Positions 26,760 to 35,765 of a stretch of 64,000 nt of DNA are shown one piece after another. The DNA lies in contig DIZZ01000281.1 in NCBI GenBank assembly GCA_002428045.1, positions 6,151 to 70,150 on the forward strand. The letters are read 5' to 3'. Position numbers and translations under genes: made by a program. This DNA is from Verrucomicrobia bacterium UBA6015. Lineage in GTDB: Bacteria; Verrucomicrobiota; Kiritimatiellia; UBA8416. Under the pieces are notes generated by a model. That model worked only from the letters and a program-made list of their open reading frames with translations. It did not search any database and was not told the DNA's origin. Positions within the stretch are counted from its first letter, which is position 1; each line of letters begins with the position of its first letter.

Positions 26760-29700
26760 CTACCGATTGAGGGCTGCCATTAGTTCGTGGACTTTCATCG
26801 GCTTGCTCAGATACCCGTCCATGCCCGCCGCCAGGAACCGCTCCCGGTCTCCGCGCAAGGCAAACGCTGTCAACGCAATCACCTGGGTGTGCCGACCGCT
26901 CTGTCTTTCCATCGTTCGAATGGCCTGCGTTGCCTCCAACCCATCCATAATGGGCATCTGCACATCCATCAATACAACGTCAAACGCTTCCGCTACCATG
27001 AGCGCCAGGGCTTGCTGGCCGTTTCCTGCCGTCAGCGTTTTATGTCCTGCCATATTCAAGAGCGTTTCCGCGAACAGCACGCTGGTCGGGTCGTCGTCCA
27101 CAATCAGTATTGTCAAGGGTTTGAGCTGACCCACAATCACGCTTTCATCTAGGGTTATCAATCCCGGGGTAGCCTCCCTGACGCCGACAATGACCGTGAA
27201 GAAGAAGGTGCTGCCTTTGCCGGGCTGGCTCTCCAACCACATCGTGCCCCCCATCAACCCCACCAGACGGCTCGCAATGGGTAATCCCAGCCCAGCCCCT
27301 CCGCCATGATTGACGGAATTGGGCGTATCAACCTGCCCAAACGCCTCGAAAACATCCGCCTGCCGGTCTAAGGGAATGCCGATCCCGGTGTCCTGAATGC
27401 TGAATAACAGTGCCGCTTCGTCCGTTTCCGGGGAACGACCCAATCGCGAAGCTCGTCCGTCCTGCACGGTCATCGTGATGCTGCCAGCAGGAGTGAACTT
27501 AATCGCATTATTCAGGAGATTCAAGATGATCTGCCGGAGCCTGAGGCCGTCCGCCAGACACTCTTCCGGCAGCTCCGGCGCGATATCCTGCTCCACTCGT
27601 AATCCCTTCTTGGCTGCCAATGGGATCACCGACGCAATCAGATCCCGGATCGTTGAGCGCAGGGCAAGAGGCCGCCGTTCGATGACCACCTTCTCTGCCT
27701 CAATCCTGGATAGGTCCAATATGGCGTCAATGAGTTGCAGGAGGTCAGATCCTCGCTGGTTGACCAGTTTCAGCCACGTCCGCTGCTCGGCTGTCAGATT
27801 GTGCGCCAAGACCATCAACTCAGTGAACCCCAGAATTGGATTCAACGGCGTGCGCAGTTCATGGCTCATGTTGGCGAGGAACTCGCTCTTGGCCCGGTTC
27901 GCCTTCACGGCGGCTTCCTTTGCCAGAATCAACTCCTGCTCCGCACGAAGACGCTCGATTTCTCCCGCCGTCCGTACGGCAACCAACTGCAATATTTCTT
28001 CGACCTGCGAACGATTCGTCAGTGGTCTGCGGCTGATCAGCGCAATCAGTCCGATCGGTTTGCCGGTATGCCCCCAGAGGGTCACGCCAACATAACTCTC
28101 AGCCCTCAGATCCTGAAGCACTTGATCCCTGGGGAAGAACTGGCAGACACTGGCAGGAAAGCAACAGACCGTCTTGCCCACCACATCGCCACACGGGGTG
28201 TCTTTCAGTGCATACGTCACATTATCTTCAAATTTGCCGTCGCACCATACCGCGACAGTCCTGGCGGTCAGGCCATCCCCTTCGAGACGATCAATACAAA
28301 CGAAATCCATGCCAAGGCTTTCAGCCAGGTATTGCGCCAGCATATTGAAGAATAACTGACCCTCTGCCATGCGACTGCTGGTTTGCGCAAGAAAGGCCTG
28401 AACATTCTGCGCCAGCTTGCGCTCGGTGATGTCCTGGAAAGACCCTGAAACGCTGACCGTCCTTCCCTGCTCTTGATGCGGTTGCCCCACCGCCCGGACC
28501 CGGCGTTTGTTCCCTTTGAAAGTCGTTATTTCCCACTCCTGATCGTATGGCTCGCCGTTTTCGATGGCTCTCCGTATGGCTTCCAAAGCCATGGGTCGGA
28601 ATTCTGGACGGATGAACTCCACGCCCACAGGAACTTCTGGAGCGCCATGGGTCAGGTCAATTTCGAGGATGCGGAAGGTCTCGTCCGTCCAGGTCTGGGT
28701 CATGGTATTGACGTCGAATTCCCAGCCGCCGATTTTGCCCGCTCTTTCGGCTTTGTCCAGCAACGTCTGGTATTTTAATAAACGCTCCTCCGCCTGCTTG
28801 CGCAACAAAGCCTCGCCAATATACTCCCCGACGATCTCCATCTGTTCCACCATTTCAAGTGTCAAGCGCCCCGGTCGGCGGTCATTGATCTGGATCAGTC
28901 CGATATTTTCCCCTTTGCCCCGAATGGGAATCAGGGCAATCGACGCGTAACCTTGATGGGTACACGTATTGCGCGGATGTATCCTGGGATCCTGATCTGC
29001 CGGAAGGTCGAGTAACGGTAACGAATTATTTGTCCAGATGCTGCCGCCTGGCGTGAAGAGGGGATTGGATGGGTCGGTTTTGCCTGCGATGATCAGTCCG
29101 CAGGTGCAGGTTAGGAGAACCTTACCGTTGACGTCCCTGCATAAGCCTCCATCCATGCTCCGGTGTACCAGCGAATTCTCTTTCTCTATAAACGCGCAAG
29201 AAAAACCATCCTGGACGTAATAGGGGTAGTCATCTCCTTTTTGTAGGCGAATTCCGGCAGCATCAAACCCGAGGGAAACTTTTATGGTGGTGAGAATCTC
29301 ATGGATCGAGGCTTGAATGCCTGCCGACCGGCTGAGAATATCCAGGATTCTCCTGCTCATCTCTTGGAAAAGCTCCGCACGCTTGCGCTCGGTGATGTCG
29401 GTCATCACCATGTAGCAGGTTGGCGCGCCATCTTCCGCCTGGGTGGCGCGTCCTGTCAGATGCGCCCAAAAGAACGCCCCGCCCGGCTTGGTCAGCCGTA
29501 GTTCGCATACCTGCGGTTCGCCCGCCTGAAAGAGCTTTTGGAGCTGCCGGTCGTAGAGATCCTGATCATCTTTCAGGATGAGGTAGGCGAGCGGCTGGTT
29601 GACCAGTGCGCTGCGGGTTGTGCCAAACAGAGTGGCAGTCGTAAGGTTGGCCTCCAGTATCAGCCCCTCTTTGGACAGTGTGAAATAGCCCACGGGAGCC

Positions 29701-29795
29701 TGGTCATAGAGGTCGATATAGCGTGTGCGCAGTGCTTCGATCTCTGTAGGCTGTGAGATTGTCCGTTTGCTCAGGTCATTCTTTTTGTTTGTCAC
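26760..29795 (-). CDS. Hybrid sensor histidine kinase/response regulator (PAS-GAF-PAS-GAF-HK-REC)
   Basis: 1011 residues without a signal peptide or membrane segment, so a cytosolic sensor. The order is PAS (about 24-135), GAF (about 145-340), PAS (about 350-465), GAF (about 470-620), HisKA with the phospho-His in MSHELRTPL (about residue 643), HATPase with NLLNNAIKF, DTGIGIP and GAGLGLPI, then a C-terminal receiver with phospho-Asp in LMDVQMP (about residue 941). Both GAF domains are rich in cysteines (LTCTCG and NTCTHQG in the first, CCFPASVCQFF in the second), which could bind a cofactor or sense redox state. No output regulator is adjacent. The gene is monocistronic. Confidence 0.92.
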   Translation of the reverse strand: MTNKKNDLSKRTISQPTEIEALRTRYIDLYDQAPVGYFTLSKEGLILEANLTTATLFGTTRSALVNQPLAYLILKDDQDLYDRQLQKLFQAGEPQVCELRLTKPGGAFFWAHLTGRATQAEDGAPTCYMVMTDITERKRAELFQEMSRRILDILSRSAGIQASIHEILTTIKVSLGFDAAGIRLQKGDDYPYYVQDGFSCAFIEKENSLVHRSMDGGLCRDVNGKVLLTCTCGLIIAGKTDPSNPLFTPGGSIWTNNSLPLLDLPADQDPRIHPRNTCTHQGYASIALIPIRGKGENIGLIQINDRRPGRLTLEMVEQMEIVGEYIGEALLRKQAEERLLKYQTLLDKAERAGKIGGWEFDVNTMTQTWTDETFRILEIDLTHGAPEVPVGVEFIRPEFRPMALEAIRRAIENGEPYDQEWEITTFKGNKRRVRAVGQPHQEQGRTVSVSGSFQDITERKLAQNVQAFLAQTSSRMAEGQLFFNMLAQYLAESLGMDFVCIDRLEGDGLTARTVAVWCDGKFEDNVTYALKDTPCGDVVGKTVCCFPASVCQFFPRDQVLQDLRAESYVGVTLWGHTGKPIGLIALISRRPLTNRSQVEEILQLVAVRTAGEIERLRAEQELILAKEAAVKANRAKSEFLANMSHELRTPLNPILGFTELMVLAHNLTAEQRTWLKLVNQRGSDLLQLIDAILDLSRIEAEKVVIERRPLALRSTIRDLIASVIPLAAKKGLRVEQDIAPELPEECLADGLRLRQIILNLLNNAIKFTPAGSITMTVQDGRASRLGRSPETDEAALLFSIQDTGIGIPLDRQADVFEAFGQVDTPNSVNHGGGAGLGLPIASRLVGLMGGTMWLESQPGKGSTFFFTVIVGVREATPGLITLDESVIVGQLKPLTILIVDDDPTSVLFAETLLNMAGHKTLTAGNGQQALALMVAEAFDVVLMDVQMPIMDGLEATQAIRTMERQSGRHTQVIALTAFALRGDRERFLAAGMDGYLSKPMKVHELMAALNR

Positions 29796-30104
29796 GCCAA
29801 TCTTCCTGTCTGAACTTGGTTATCCAGTATTCCCGAACCGATGGCTCACGAAAGGTACAACGCCATGCGTCAGATTGTAAAGTGAATTCCGATGCCCTTT
29901 GACTGTGTGAGTATTCGTCTCACGGGAGTGGCCCGTTCCACCCGCTCCGCAGAGTAATAGCTCGTACCCAAGCGGAATACCAAGGCCTACACCATGGTTA
30001 TATTTCACGCAAAGACGCAAAGACGCGAAGGCGCAAAGCTTGCCACCCGCTGCCCAATATGGCATTGTTTGCGTGCGTCTTTAATGATACCGGGAAGGGC
30101 GGAT
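29796..30104. other. Intergenic region with interspersed ACGCAAAG-type repeat
   Basis: No gene is supported here. The stretch 30004-30038 contains the reiterated unit (A)GACGCAAAG/GGCGCAAAG, an interspersed sequence I recognise from many environmental genomes, where it is often mistranslated as an AKTQRREGAKL peptide. The rest, 29820-30000, has no clear promoter, RNA or coding signal. Confidence 0.45.
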
Positions 30105-30977
30105 ATGAATAATCCTATGTTCAGGCCACCTGCAGAGGCAGACAGCGTGATCCTGCAGATCGACGAAGGCTGTCCGTGGAACCGTTGTACGTTCTGCGGG
30201 ATGTACAAGGCCATTCCTTTCATGAAACGGTCTCTCGACCAGATCGTATCCATGATTCGCCAGGAGGCAGCGCTTAACGTGGACGCTCGGCGGATCTTCC
30301 TGGCGGATGGAGACGTGATGCGACGGCCGTTCGATGAGCTTGCCTGCATCCTGCAGTTGCTGGCCGAATCGTTTCCACGCTTGGCACGGGTCAGTCTTTA
30401 TGCCAACGGGTCCTCGATCCTGGCGAAATCCGATGTGCAGCTTGCCATGCTTCGCACGCTCAGGCTTCACACGCTTTACATGGGGCTGGAAAGCGGAGAC
30501 GACACCATACTCCAGGGCTGCTGCAAGGGCGAAACGGCATCCGCCATGGTCGAGGCTGGAGGGAAAGCCCAGGCCGCAGGGCTGCGGATGTCCGTCATGA
30601 TCCTGCTTGGCCTTGGCGGCAGGGCGCGCAGCCGTCAGCATGTCGCCCATACCGCCGACGCCATCAACCAGATGCAACCCCGCCTTCTCTCGGTATTGCG
30701 CGTCATTCCCGTGCCCGGAACCCGACTCTATACAGACACCGCCAATGGCCATTTCGCCATGCCCACGGAATACGAGACGGTGCAGGAACTACGGGCGCTG
30801 GTCGAACAGCTCCAGGTGCATGGAACCGTCTTCAGGGCGAATCACAGCTCCAACATCATCCCGATCGAGGCGCGTTTGCCGCAAGACAAGCAGACGCTGC
30901 TCGCCTCGTTGGACTCCCTCATTGCCTCCGGCATCCTCGACCGGAACAGCCCCGGCCACCTTTCCGCATGGCTCTAA
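30105..30977 (+). CDS. Radical SAM protein
   Basis: 290 residues with an iron-sulfur motif CPWNRCTFC (Cys23, Cys28, Cys31; CX4CX2C spacing). LADGDVM and GLESGDD follow, the latter typical of the radical SAM barrel. It lacks a SPASM or other C-terminal cluster domain, so it is unlikely to be an anaerobic sulfatase maturase. The ATG at 30105 has a GGGAAGGG ribosome site. An upstream in-frame extension only translates an intergenic repeat and is rejected. Substrate unknown. It is the first of five co-directional genes ending at the terminator at 36328. Confidence 0.85.
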   Translation: MNNPMFRPPAEADSVILQIDEGCPWNRCTFCGMYKAIPFMKRSLDQIVSMIRQEAALNVDARRIFLADGDVMRRPFDELACILQLLAESFPRLARVSLYANGSSILAKSDVQLAMLRTLRLHTLYMGLESGDDTILQGCCKGETASAMVEAGGKAQAAGLRMSVMILLGLGGRARSRQHVAHTADAINQMQPRLLSVLRVIPVPGTRLYTDTANGHFAMPTEYETVQELRALVEQLQVHGTVFRANHSSNIIPIEARLPQDKQTLLASLDSLIASGILDRNSPGHLSAWL

Positions 30978-31004
30978 CCCCATATCCGTTATCCGATGCA
31001 TAAA

Positions 31005-31038
31005 CCGCTTGCGCGCCGCCTGCCACCTGTGGCAAGGT
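31005..31038 (+). repeat. 34-bp dispersed repeat, copy B
   Basis: Second copy of the element at 26149-26182. In this copy the core forms a TGCCAC-CT-GTGGCA palindrome. It lies directly before the LPP20/DUF4384 gene, 7 bases from its ATG, and contributes the AAGG of its ribosome site. Confidence 0.7.
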
Positions 31039-31045
31039 AGCTGGC

Positions 31046-32587
31046 ATGACAACACGCTCTATAAGCCCCTTTGTAGGCACTTGTGCAATGTGCCTGTCGA
31101 CCCTGTTTTGTCTGAACCTGGCCGACTCTGCGTCCGCTCAATCCCTTCCGTCTTGGTATATTGCGCCGCCGGAGGATCCCGCCCTGGTTACCGGTCGCGG
31201 CATGGCTGAGCTCGGGCGGGGGGGTGAAGCGGCCGCCCTGGAGCAGGCCAAGCGCGAAGCCATGCGGGATATGGCGCAGTCGCTTCTGAGCCGGGTCACC
31301 TCCGAGATCATCGACCACCAGGAAGAGCAAGACACTGGCGGCGTGGCGAGTCAGTATGCCAGCCGCACGGTTGTGGAATCCGCCCTGGAGCTTGTGAATG
31401 TACGTACGTTGCATGAGGCCGTTACCAAGGATATGGCGTTTGTGGCGGTGGCGGCGGAACGCGACGGCATGGCCCGCGCCTACCGTGAGCGCACCACCCG
31501 GCAATTCGACACGGCGGCAGCGGCGTTTGTCCGAGCCGGTGCGTTGGAGGCCGAGAAGAACGCCCGTGACGCCCTGTCCGCCTATGAATCCTCCCTGGCG
31601 GCCTTGCGCGATGCCCATAGCAGTCTGCAGGTCTATCTGGCGCTTAGCCGCTGGGCCGACCAGCCCCCCGTGCCCTCCACGCTGCCGGATCCTGCCGATA
31701 TCCACGTGCGCCTGAAACGCCTGTCGGCATCCACTCCGCGCACGCTCCAGGAGGTCGCCGCCGCCTTGACGACTTCATTGACCGCCTCCCTGCCGCCCGA
31801 CGCCCGTCCACAGTCCTGGACCGTCCTGCCGATCGAGTTTGAGCATACGGGGTTTGTGTCCGACTTCGGACATCAGCTTGCCAGTGTGCTTTCCGCAACC
31901 CTGACGTCACATCCAGCCATACGCATGACGGATAATCCGGCCAGTGCCGCCGTTATCGTACGCGGGCGGATGCTGCGGGAGGGAGAGAGCGTGCTCCTGA
32001 TCCTGAGCGCCGGCAGCCGGACCATCCAGCATTACATTGAGCCCGTCACCTGCGCCGCGATCGGCAAGGCCAGGATCGAGCCGCCCGATTTGGATCGACT
32101 ACTGGCGGACAAGCTCGCATTACACAAGGCCATGCAGGCTCCGTCAGGACTCCGGGTTGAGCTGCGTGCCGACCGTGACGAGCCTGTCACCTATCGTTTC
32201 GGCGACAAACCGAAGCTGGCGGTACGGGCGGACCGGGCCTGTTTCATCCGGCTGGTCTACGTTACGGCTGACGGCCAACGGTTACTCCTGAAGGATCGTT
32301 ACGCCATCGGCGAACACCAGGCCAACCAGTGGGTAACGCTGCCGCTGGACATGGAGGTCTGCGAACCGTCCGGTGTTGAGCAGATGCTACTACAGGCTGT
32401 TACGCAGGAGGACGATGCCCGCCTTCCGCCGCTGAAGGTCAGGAACGAGCAGGTTGGCGACAGCTACGTCATCCCCGTGATTGAGGAAACGCTCGACGAA
32501 GCCATGACACGAACCCGTGGCATGATGATCAAAAAACAGTCCCACTTCGCCGAAATCGCCAGCCAGTGGACCATCTTCGCGAAATAG
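31046..32587 (+). CDS. Exported LPP20-like/DUF4384 protein
   Basis: 513 residues with a signal peptide ending near residue 32 (ADSASAQ). LPSWYIAPPEDP followed by VTGRG and an Ala-rich helix (AALEQAKREAMRDMAQSL) matches the LPP20 lipoprotein domain. A region of about residues 250-340 looks like a TolB/CsgG-type domain, and residues of about 365-460 (YRFGDKPKLAVRADRACFIR) match DUF4384, a domain often found next to or fused with caspase-like and kinase domains. No lipobox cysteine is present at the cleavage site. It precedes the caspase gene by 151 bases, suggesting a shared periplasmic role. Confidence 0.8.
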   Translation: MTTRSISPFVGTCAMCLSTLFCLNLADSASAQSLPSWYIAPPEDPALVTGRGMAELGRGGEAAALEQAKREAMRDMAQSLLSRVTSEIIDHQEEQDTGGVASQYASRTVVESALELVNVRTLHEAVTKDMAFVAVAAERDGMARAYRERTTRQFDTAAAAFVRAGALEAEKNARDALSAYESSLAALRDAHSSLQVYLALSRWADQPPVPSTLPDPADIHVRLKRLSASTPRTLQEVAAALTTSLTASLPPDARPQSWTVLPIEFEHTGFVSDFGHQLASVLSATLTSHPAIRMTDNPASAAVIVRGRMLREGESVLLILSAGSRTIQHYIEPVTCAAIGKARIEPPDLDRLLADKLALHKAMQAPSGLRVELRADRDEPVTYRFGDKPKLAVRADRACFIRLVYVTADGQRLLLKDRYAIGEHQANQWVTLPLDMEVCEPSGVEQMLLQAVTQEDDARLPPLKVRNEQVGDSYVIPVIEETLDEAMTRTRGMMIKKQSHFAEIASQWTIFAK

Positions 32588-32699
32588 TGAGGTGCCCGCC
32601 GAGCTCATTTACTGCCACCGGACCGGAATGCTCCGGTTACGTCATCTCGTGTACGAAGCGCCCAGTTTCGATATCGTCTGCAAGTGCCGTTCAAAACAA

Positions 32700-32729
32700 T
32701 TGCAGAACACCGCCGGTCTGTGGCAATAT
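32700..32729 (+). promoter_or_regulatory. Putative short-leader promoter of the caspase gene
   Basis: TTGCAG (32700-32705) and CAATAT (32724-32729) are 18 bases apart. The ATG follows after 9 bases with no Shine-Dalgarno sequence. Confidence 0.25.
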
Positions 32730-32738
32730 CCACCCACT

Positions 32739-34415
32739 ATGAAAATATTTAAACCAGTTCTGTTTGTCGTGCCTGCCCTCACCCTGTGGGCAGCCAGTTT
32801 ATTCGCCCAGGCCAGCGATACGCGAGGCATGAAGGTGCTGTCTGCAGAACAGAGTGGCGTTGTCGGATATGACCCTGCGCGTTTTCATGCACTGATTATC
32901 GGCATCAATAATTACTCTCGGTGGGCCAAGCTCAGGACAGCCGTCAATGACGCCACGTCCGTGGCAGACGCCTTGGTAGACAACTATGGATTCCCCGCAG
33001 GTCAGGTGCGGCGCTTATTGGATGAGAATGCCACGCGCCGCAATATCCTGCAGGAACTCGATCGGATTTCCGAGCTCGGGCCTGAGGATAGCGTGCTGAT
33101 CTACTATGCGGGGCATGGCTGGATGGATGAACATAGGAACGGGTTCTGGATTCCTGTGGATGCCCCCGAGGACGATAAATTCGCCTATGTATCCAATGCC
33201 CAGGTTGTGCAGGAATACTTCAAGAAATACGCGGTAAGGCACCTGTTGGTGGTATCGGACTCCTGTTTCAGTGGCGCATTGCTGCGCGGCACGGGGGCTA
33301 AGCGGGAAGCCGACTGGAAAATACCGGCTGGTTTTAGGAAACCTTCCCGTTGGGTGATTACCAGTGGCGATCTGGCTCCGGTTCCAGATGATGCAGGCAC
33401 GGGGCATAGTCCCTTTGCAACGCGCCTGCTGCAATATCTGCGCTATGGTGATGAGCCCGCGTTCGGTATCTATGACCTATTCAGTTTTGTCAAACACAAC
33501 CTGGCGAGCGGTGCCATCTGCGAGCCCTTGGATACGCCGTCACACATGCCGGGGGGTGAATTTGTGCTGGCTCGGCTGGATACGTCCATTCCCAAGCCAC
33601 CACCCGACAAGGTCTTGCCGCCTAATATCGTCCTCGAACCAAAGGTATCCCCCTCCCCAAAGGAGAATACGTCTGCTTCCAGCAATACGCGAACCATCGA
33701 TCTTGGGGATGGCATTGAGTTGGCGATGGTCCTTGTGAATGCGGGCCGTTTTGAAATGGGTACGGAGAGCGGGGGCTCTGGTAATGAACGCCCGGTGCGA
33801 ACGGTGCATATCACGCGAGATTTCTGGATGGGGAAGACCGAGGTCACGCAGCGGCAGTGGAAACAGCTTATGGGCAAGAATCCAAGCCATTTCAAGGGGG
33901 ATGATTTACCGGTGGAAAAGGTGTCTTGGAATGATTCGGTAAAGTTCTGCGAGGCACTCACCAGGCGAGAGCGGGAGGCGAACCGATTGCCACAAGGGGC
34001 TGTGTACCGCCTCCCGACAGAGGCGGAGTGGGAATACGCGGCGCGTGGTGGAGGCAAGGGAATGAACACGCTGTATGCAGGCAGCGATAATCTGGACACC
34101 GTGGCATGGCATCGCGGAAACAGCGGACGCAAAACACAGAACGTGGGTACAAAAGCGGCCAACGAGCTGGGCCTTCACGATATGAGTGGGAATGTTTTGG
34201 AGTGGGTTCATGACAAGTATCAGGACAGCTACAAGGGGCTTGAAACGACAGATCCCAGCGGGCTTCAGAAGTCAGGTTTGGATCGTGTGGATCGGGGCGG
34301 AAGCTGGGATTCATCGGCGTCGTACTGTCGTGTTGCCTATCGCTGTGGCTGGTTCCCTTCCCGCATGGTCAATACCTTGGGACTCCGGGTGGTGCTCGCT
34401 GCACCCGTTCAATAA
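32739..34415 (+). CDS. Exported caspase (C14)-SUMF1 fusion protein
   Basis: 558 residues. A signal peptide (about 1-25, ending FAQA) is followed by a caspase/metacaspase domain at about 45-290. The catalytic His126 lies in YYAGHG and Cys176 in DSCFSG. The Asp before the cysteine suggests cleavage after Arg or Lys, as in metacaspases. A low-complexity linker leads to a SUMF1/FGE-like domain (about 318-556) with MVLVNAGRFEMGT, RLPTEAEWEYAARGG and GLRVVLAAP. The two copper-binding cysteines of true formylglycine-generating enzymes are not evident, so this domain is more likely a binding module. The start has no ribosome site, but the signal peptide makes it secure. A periplasmic protease with a C-type-lectin-like arm is the likely product. 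Confidence 0.88.
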   Translation: MKIFKPVLFVVPALTLWAASLFAQASDTRGMKVLSAEQSGVVGYDPARFHALIIGINNYSRWAKLRTAVNDATSVADALVDNYGFPAGQVRRLLDENATRRNILQELDRISELGPEDSVLIYYAGHGWMDEHRNGFWIPVDAPEDDKFAYVSNAQVVQEYFKKYAVRHLLVVSDSCFSGALLRGTGAKREADWKIPAGFRKPSRWVITSGDLAPVPDDAGTGHSPFATRLLQYLRYGDEPAFGIYDLFSFVKHNLASGAICEPLDTPSHMPGGEFVLARLDTSIPKPPPDKVLPPNIVLEPKVSPSPKENTSASSNTRTIDLGDGIELAMVLVNAGRFEMGTESGGSGNERPVRTVHITRDFWMGKTEVTQRQWKQLMGKNPSHFKGDDLPVEKVSWNDSVKFCEALTRREREANRLPQGAVYRLPTEAEWEYAARGGGKGMNTLYAGSDNLDTVAWHRGNSGRKTQNVGTKAANELGLHDMSGNVLEWVHDKYQDSYKGLETTDPSGLQKSGLDRVDRGGSWDSSASYCRVAYRCGWFPSRMVNTLGLRVVLAAPVQ

Positions 34416-34527
34416 GGGCACGTATTTTCTCGTTGTTTTCCGAGCGCCGTTTCCCTAATATCCATTCCGATTTGAAACCGTTATTTTATATGTGCTGATC
34501 ATTGTCCTTGTTATTGCGACCACGATT

Positions 34528-35721
34528 ATGGGAAAACTACAGGTATTTGTATTTGCTGTCGGCACCTTTATTCACTGCTCTGTCGCAAATGCCTTGCCAC
34601 CATCGGCTTCCCCTTCAACGCCAGCAACGTGGTTGATCGAACGGTATCAAAAATTCTTAACCCATTCAAAGGCAAGTACATGTGGAATGCATCCGTCGTG
34701 CTCTGAATACGCTCGAGAGGCGTATTCTGAAGTGCCTCTCTGGAATGCTTCACTGGCGACAGCGGATCGGCTGAATCGCTGTGGGCACGATAACTTGCAG
34801 TACGACTATGCGGATGTATCAGGCGTTTTGAAGAAACTCGATCCGCCACCTGGTTCAACCAACGTGAGCATTCCCCGGATATCATCCAACACGGCACCGA
34901 TTCATCCCGTAGATGTTCATCTTGCCAGCATGAAGAAGGGGTTATCTGAGGATGCGATGGCTCTGGATTTCGCGCGGTACTTGCACGGTTCGGGAATGCA
35001 TGAGGAAGCGCTGGTCGAGTACTTGCGTTTTCTCAGGCAATATCCAGACTCAAAGCTGGTGTCATCCGCGCATATCAGCGTGATGCATCTTCATTATGAA
35101 GTAGGAGACTACCTGATGGCGGTCCGAGGGGCTGAGCAGGCGATGCAAGCCGAACAGATATCGGTTGAAGACATTCCCGAATTGAAGTTTTGGGTCAGTG
35201 CCGCATACGCCCGCCTCGATAACCCCGAAATGGCTCGCCAATCACTGCCCCGTAATGAAGCAGGCCCTGAACTTGCGGCCCGGGCCAAGCTCCTTGAAGG
35301 GTATACCTATGCGCAGCAAGAGGATTGGACGCGAGCCGCTGTGGCGTTTCAAGAATATGGCCTTGTGACGCATGATGAGGCGAGGGTGAATGACCTGACG
35401 GACGTGAGTCGTCAAGCCCTTGCTCGACGAAGGAAAAGCCCAGGCGTTGCCGGGGTATTGGGCATTGTTCCGGGGCTTGGATATCTCTATTCAGGCTATC
35501 CCGAGTCTGCGGTCAGTGCGCTTATTATTAATTCGCTCCTGGTGTCGGCAAGCTATCAGGCATTCAAGGATGGTAATGAACCGCTAGGCGCGTTGCTTGG
35601 CGTTATCGGGATTGGGTGGTATGCAGGCAGCATTTATGGCTCAGTATCCGCTGCTGAACGTCGGAACGAAAAGGATTTGCGAGATACGCTTTTAGAGTTA
35701 AAAGTAGGATTTCGCTTTTAA
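34528..35721 (+). CDS. YidD-domain protein fused to TPR-like and membrane segments
   Basis: 397 residues. A signal peptide (1-22) precedes a YidD-like domain at about 34-88 (LIERYQKFL, CGMHPSCSEYA, RLNRCGHD), which carries the conserved cysteines and basic residues of the membrane protein insertion efficiency factor. A helical tetratricopeptide-like region (about 135-300) and a C-terminal Gly-rich membrane part follow (GVLGIVPGLGYLYSGYPESA, then GALLGVIGIGWYAG), which resembles DUF5683/TM2-like segments. The ATG at 34528 is chosen; a GTG at 34492 in the same frame would add 12 residues. YidD is normally about 80 residues and cytosolic, so its presence after a signal peptide is odd. It follows the caspase gene by 112 bases. 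Confidence 0.75.
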   Translation: MGKLQVFVFAVGTFIHCSVANALPPSASPSTPATWLIERYQKFLTHSKASTCGMHPSCSEYAREAYSEVPLWNASLATADRLNRCGHDNLQYDYADVSGVLKKLDPPPGSTNVSIPRISSNTAPIHPVDVHLASMKKGLSEDAMALDFARYLHGSGMHEEALVEYLRFLRQYPDSKLVSSAHISVMHLHYEVGDYLMAVRGAEQAMQAEQISVEDIPELKFWVSAAYARLDNPEMARQSLPRNEAGPELAARAKLLEGYTYAQQEDWTRAAVAFQEYGLVTHDEARVNDLTDVSRQALARRRKSPGVAGVLGIVPGLGYLYSGYPESAVSALIINSLLVSASYQAFKDGNEPLGALLGVIGIGWYAGSIYGSVSAAERRNEKDLRDTLLELKVGFRF

Positions 35722-35765
35722 AAACAGCGTCCTATAGTTGGACGCAAAAGGAAAGGAACAAGACG

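Noticed and set aside
29994..30104. N-terminal extension of the radical SAM protein
   Set aside because: It translates the ACGCAAAG interspersed repeat. The ATG at 30105 has a ribosome site and precedes the conserved part.
30105..30977. Radical SAM protein as the anaerobic sulfatase maturase for the sulfatase at 14816
   Set aside because: Its cysteine spacing differs from the maturase form and there is no SPASM domain; it is also 14 kb from the sulfatase.
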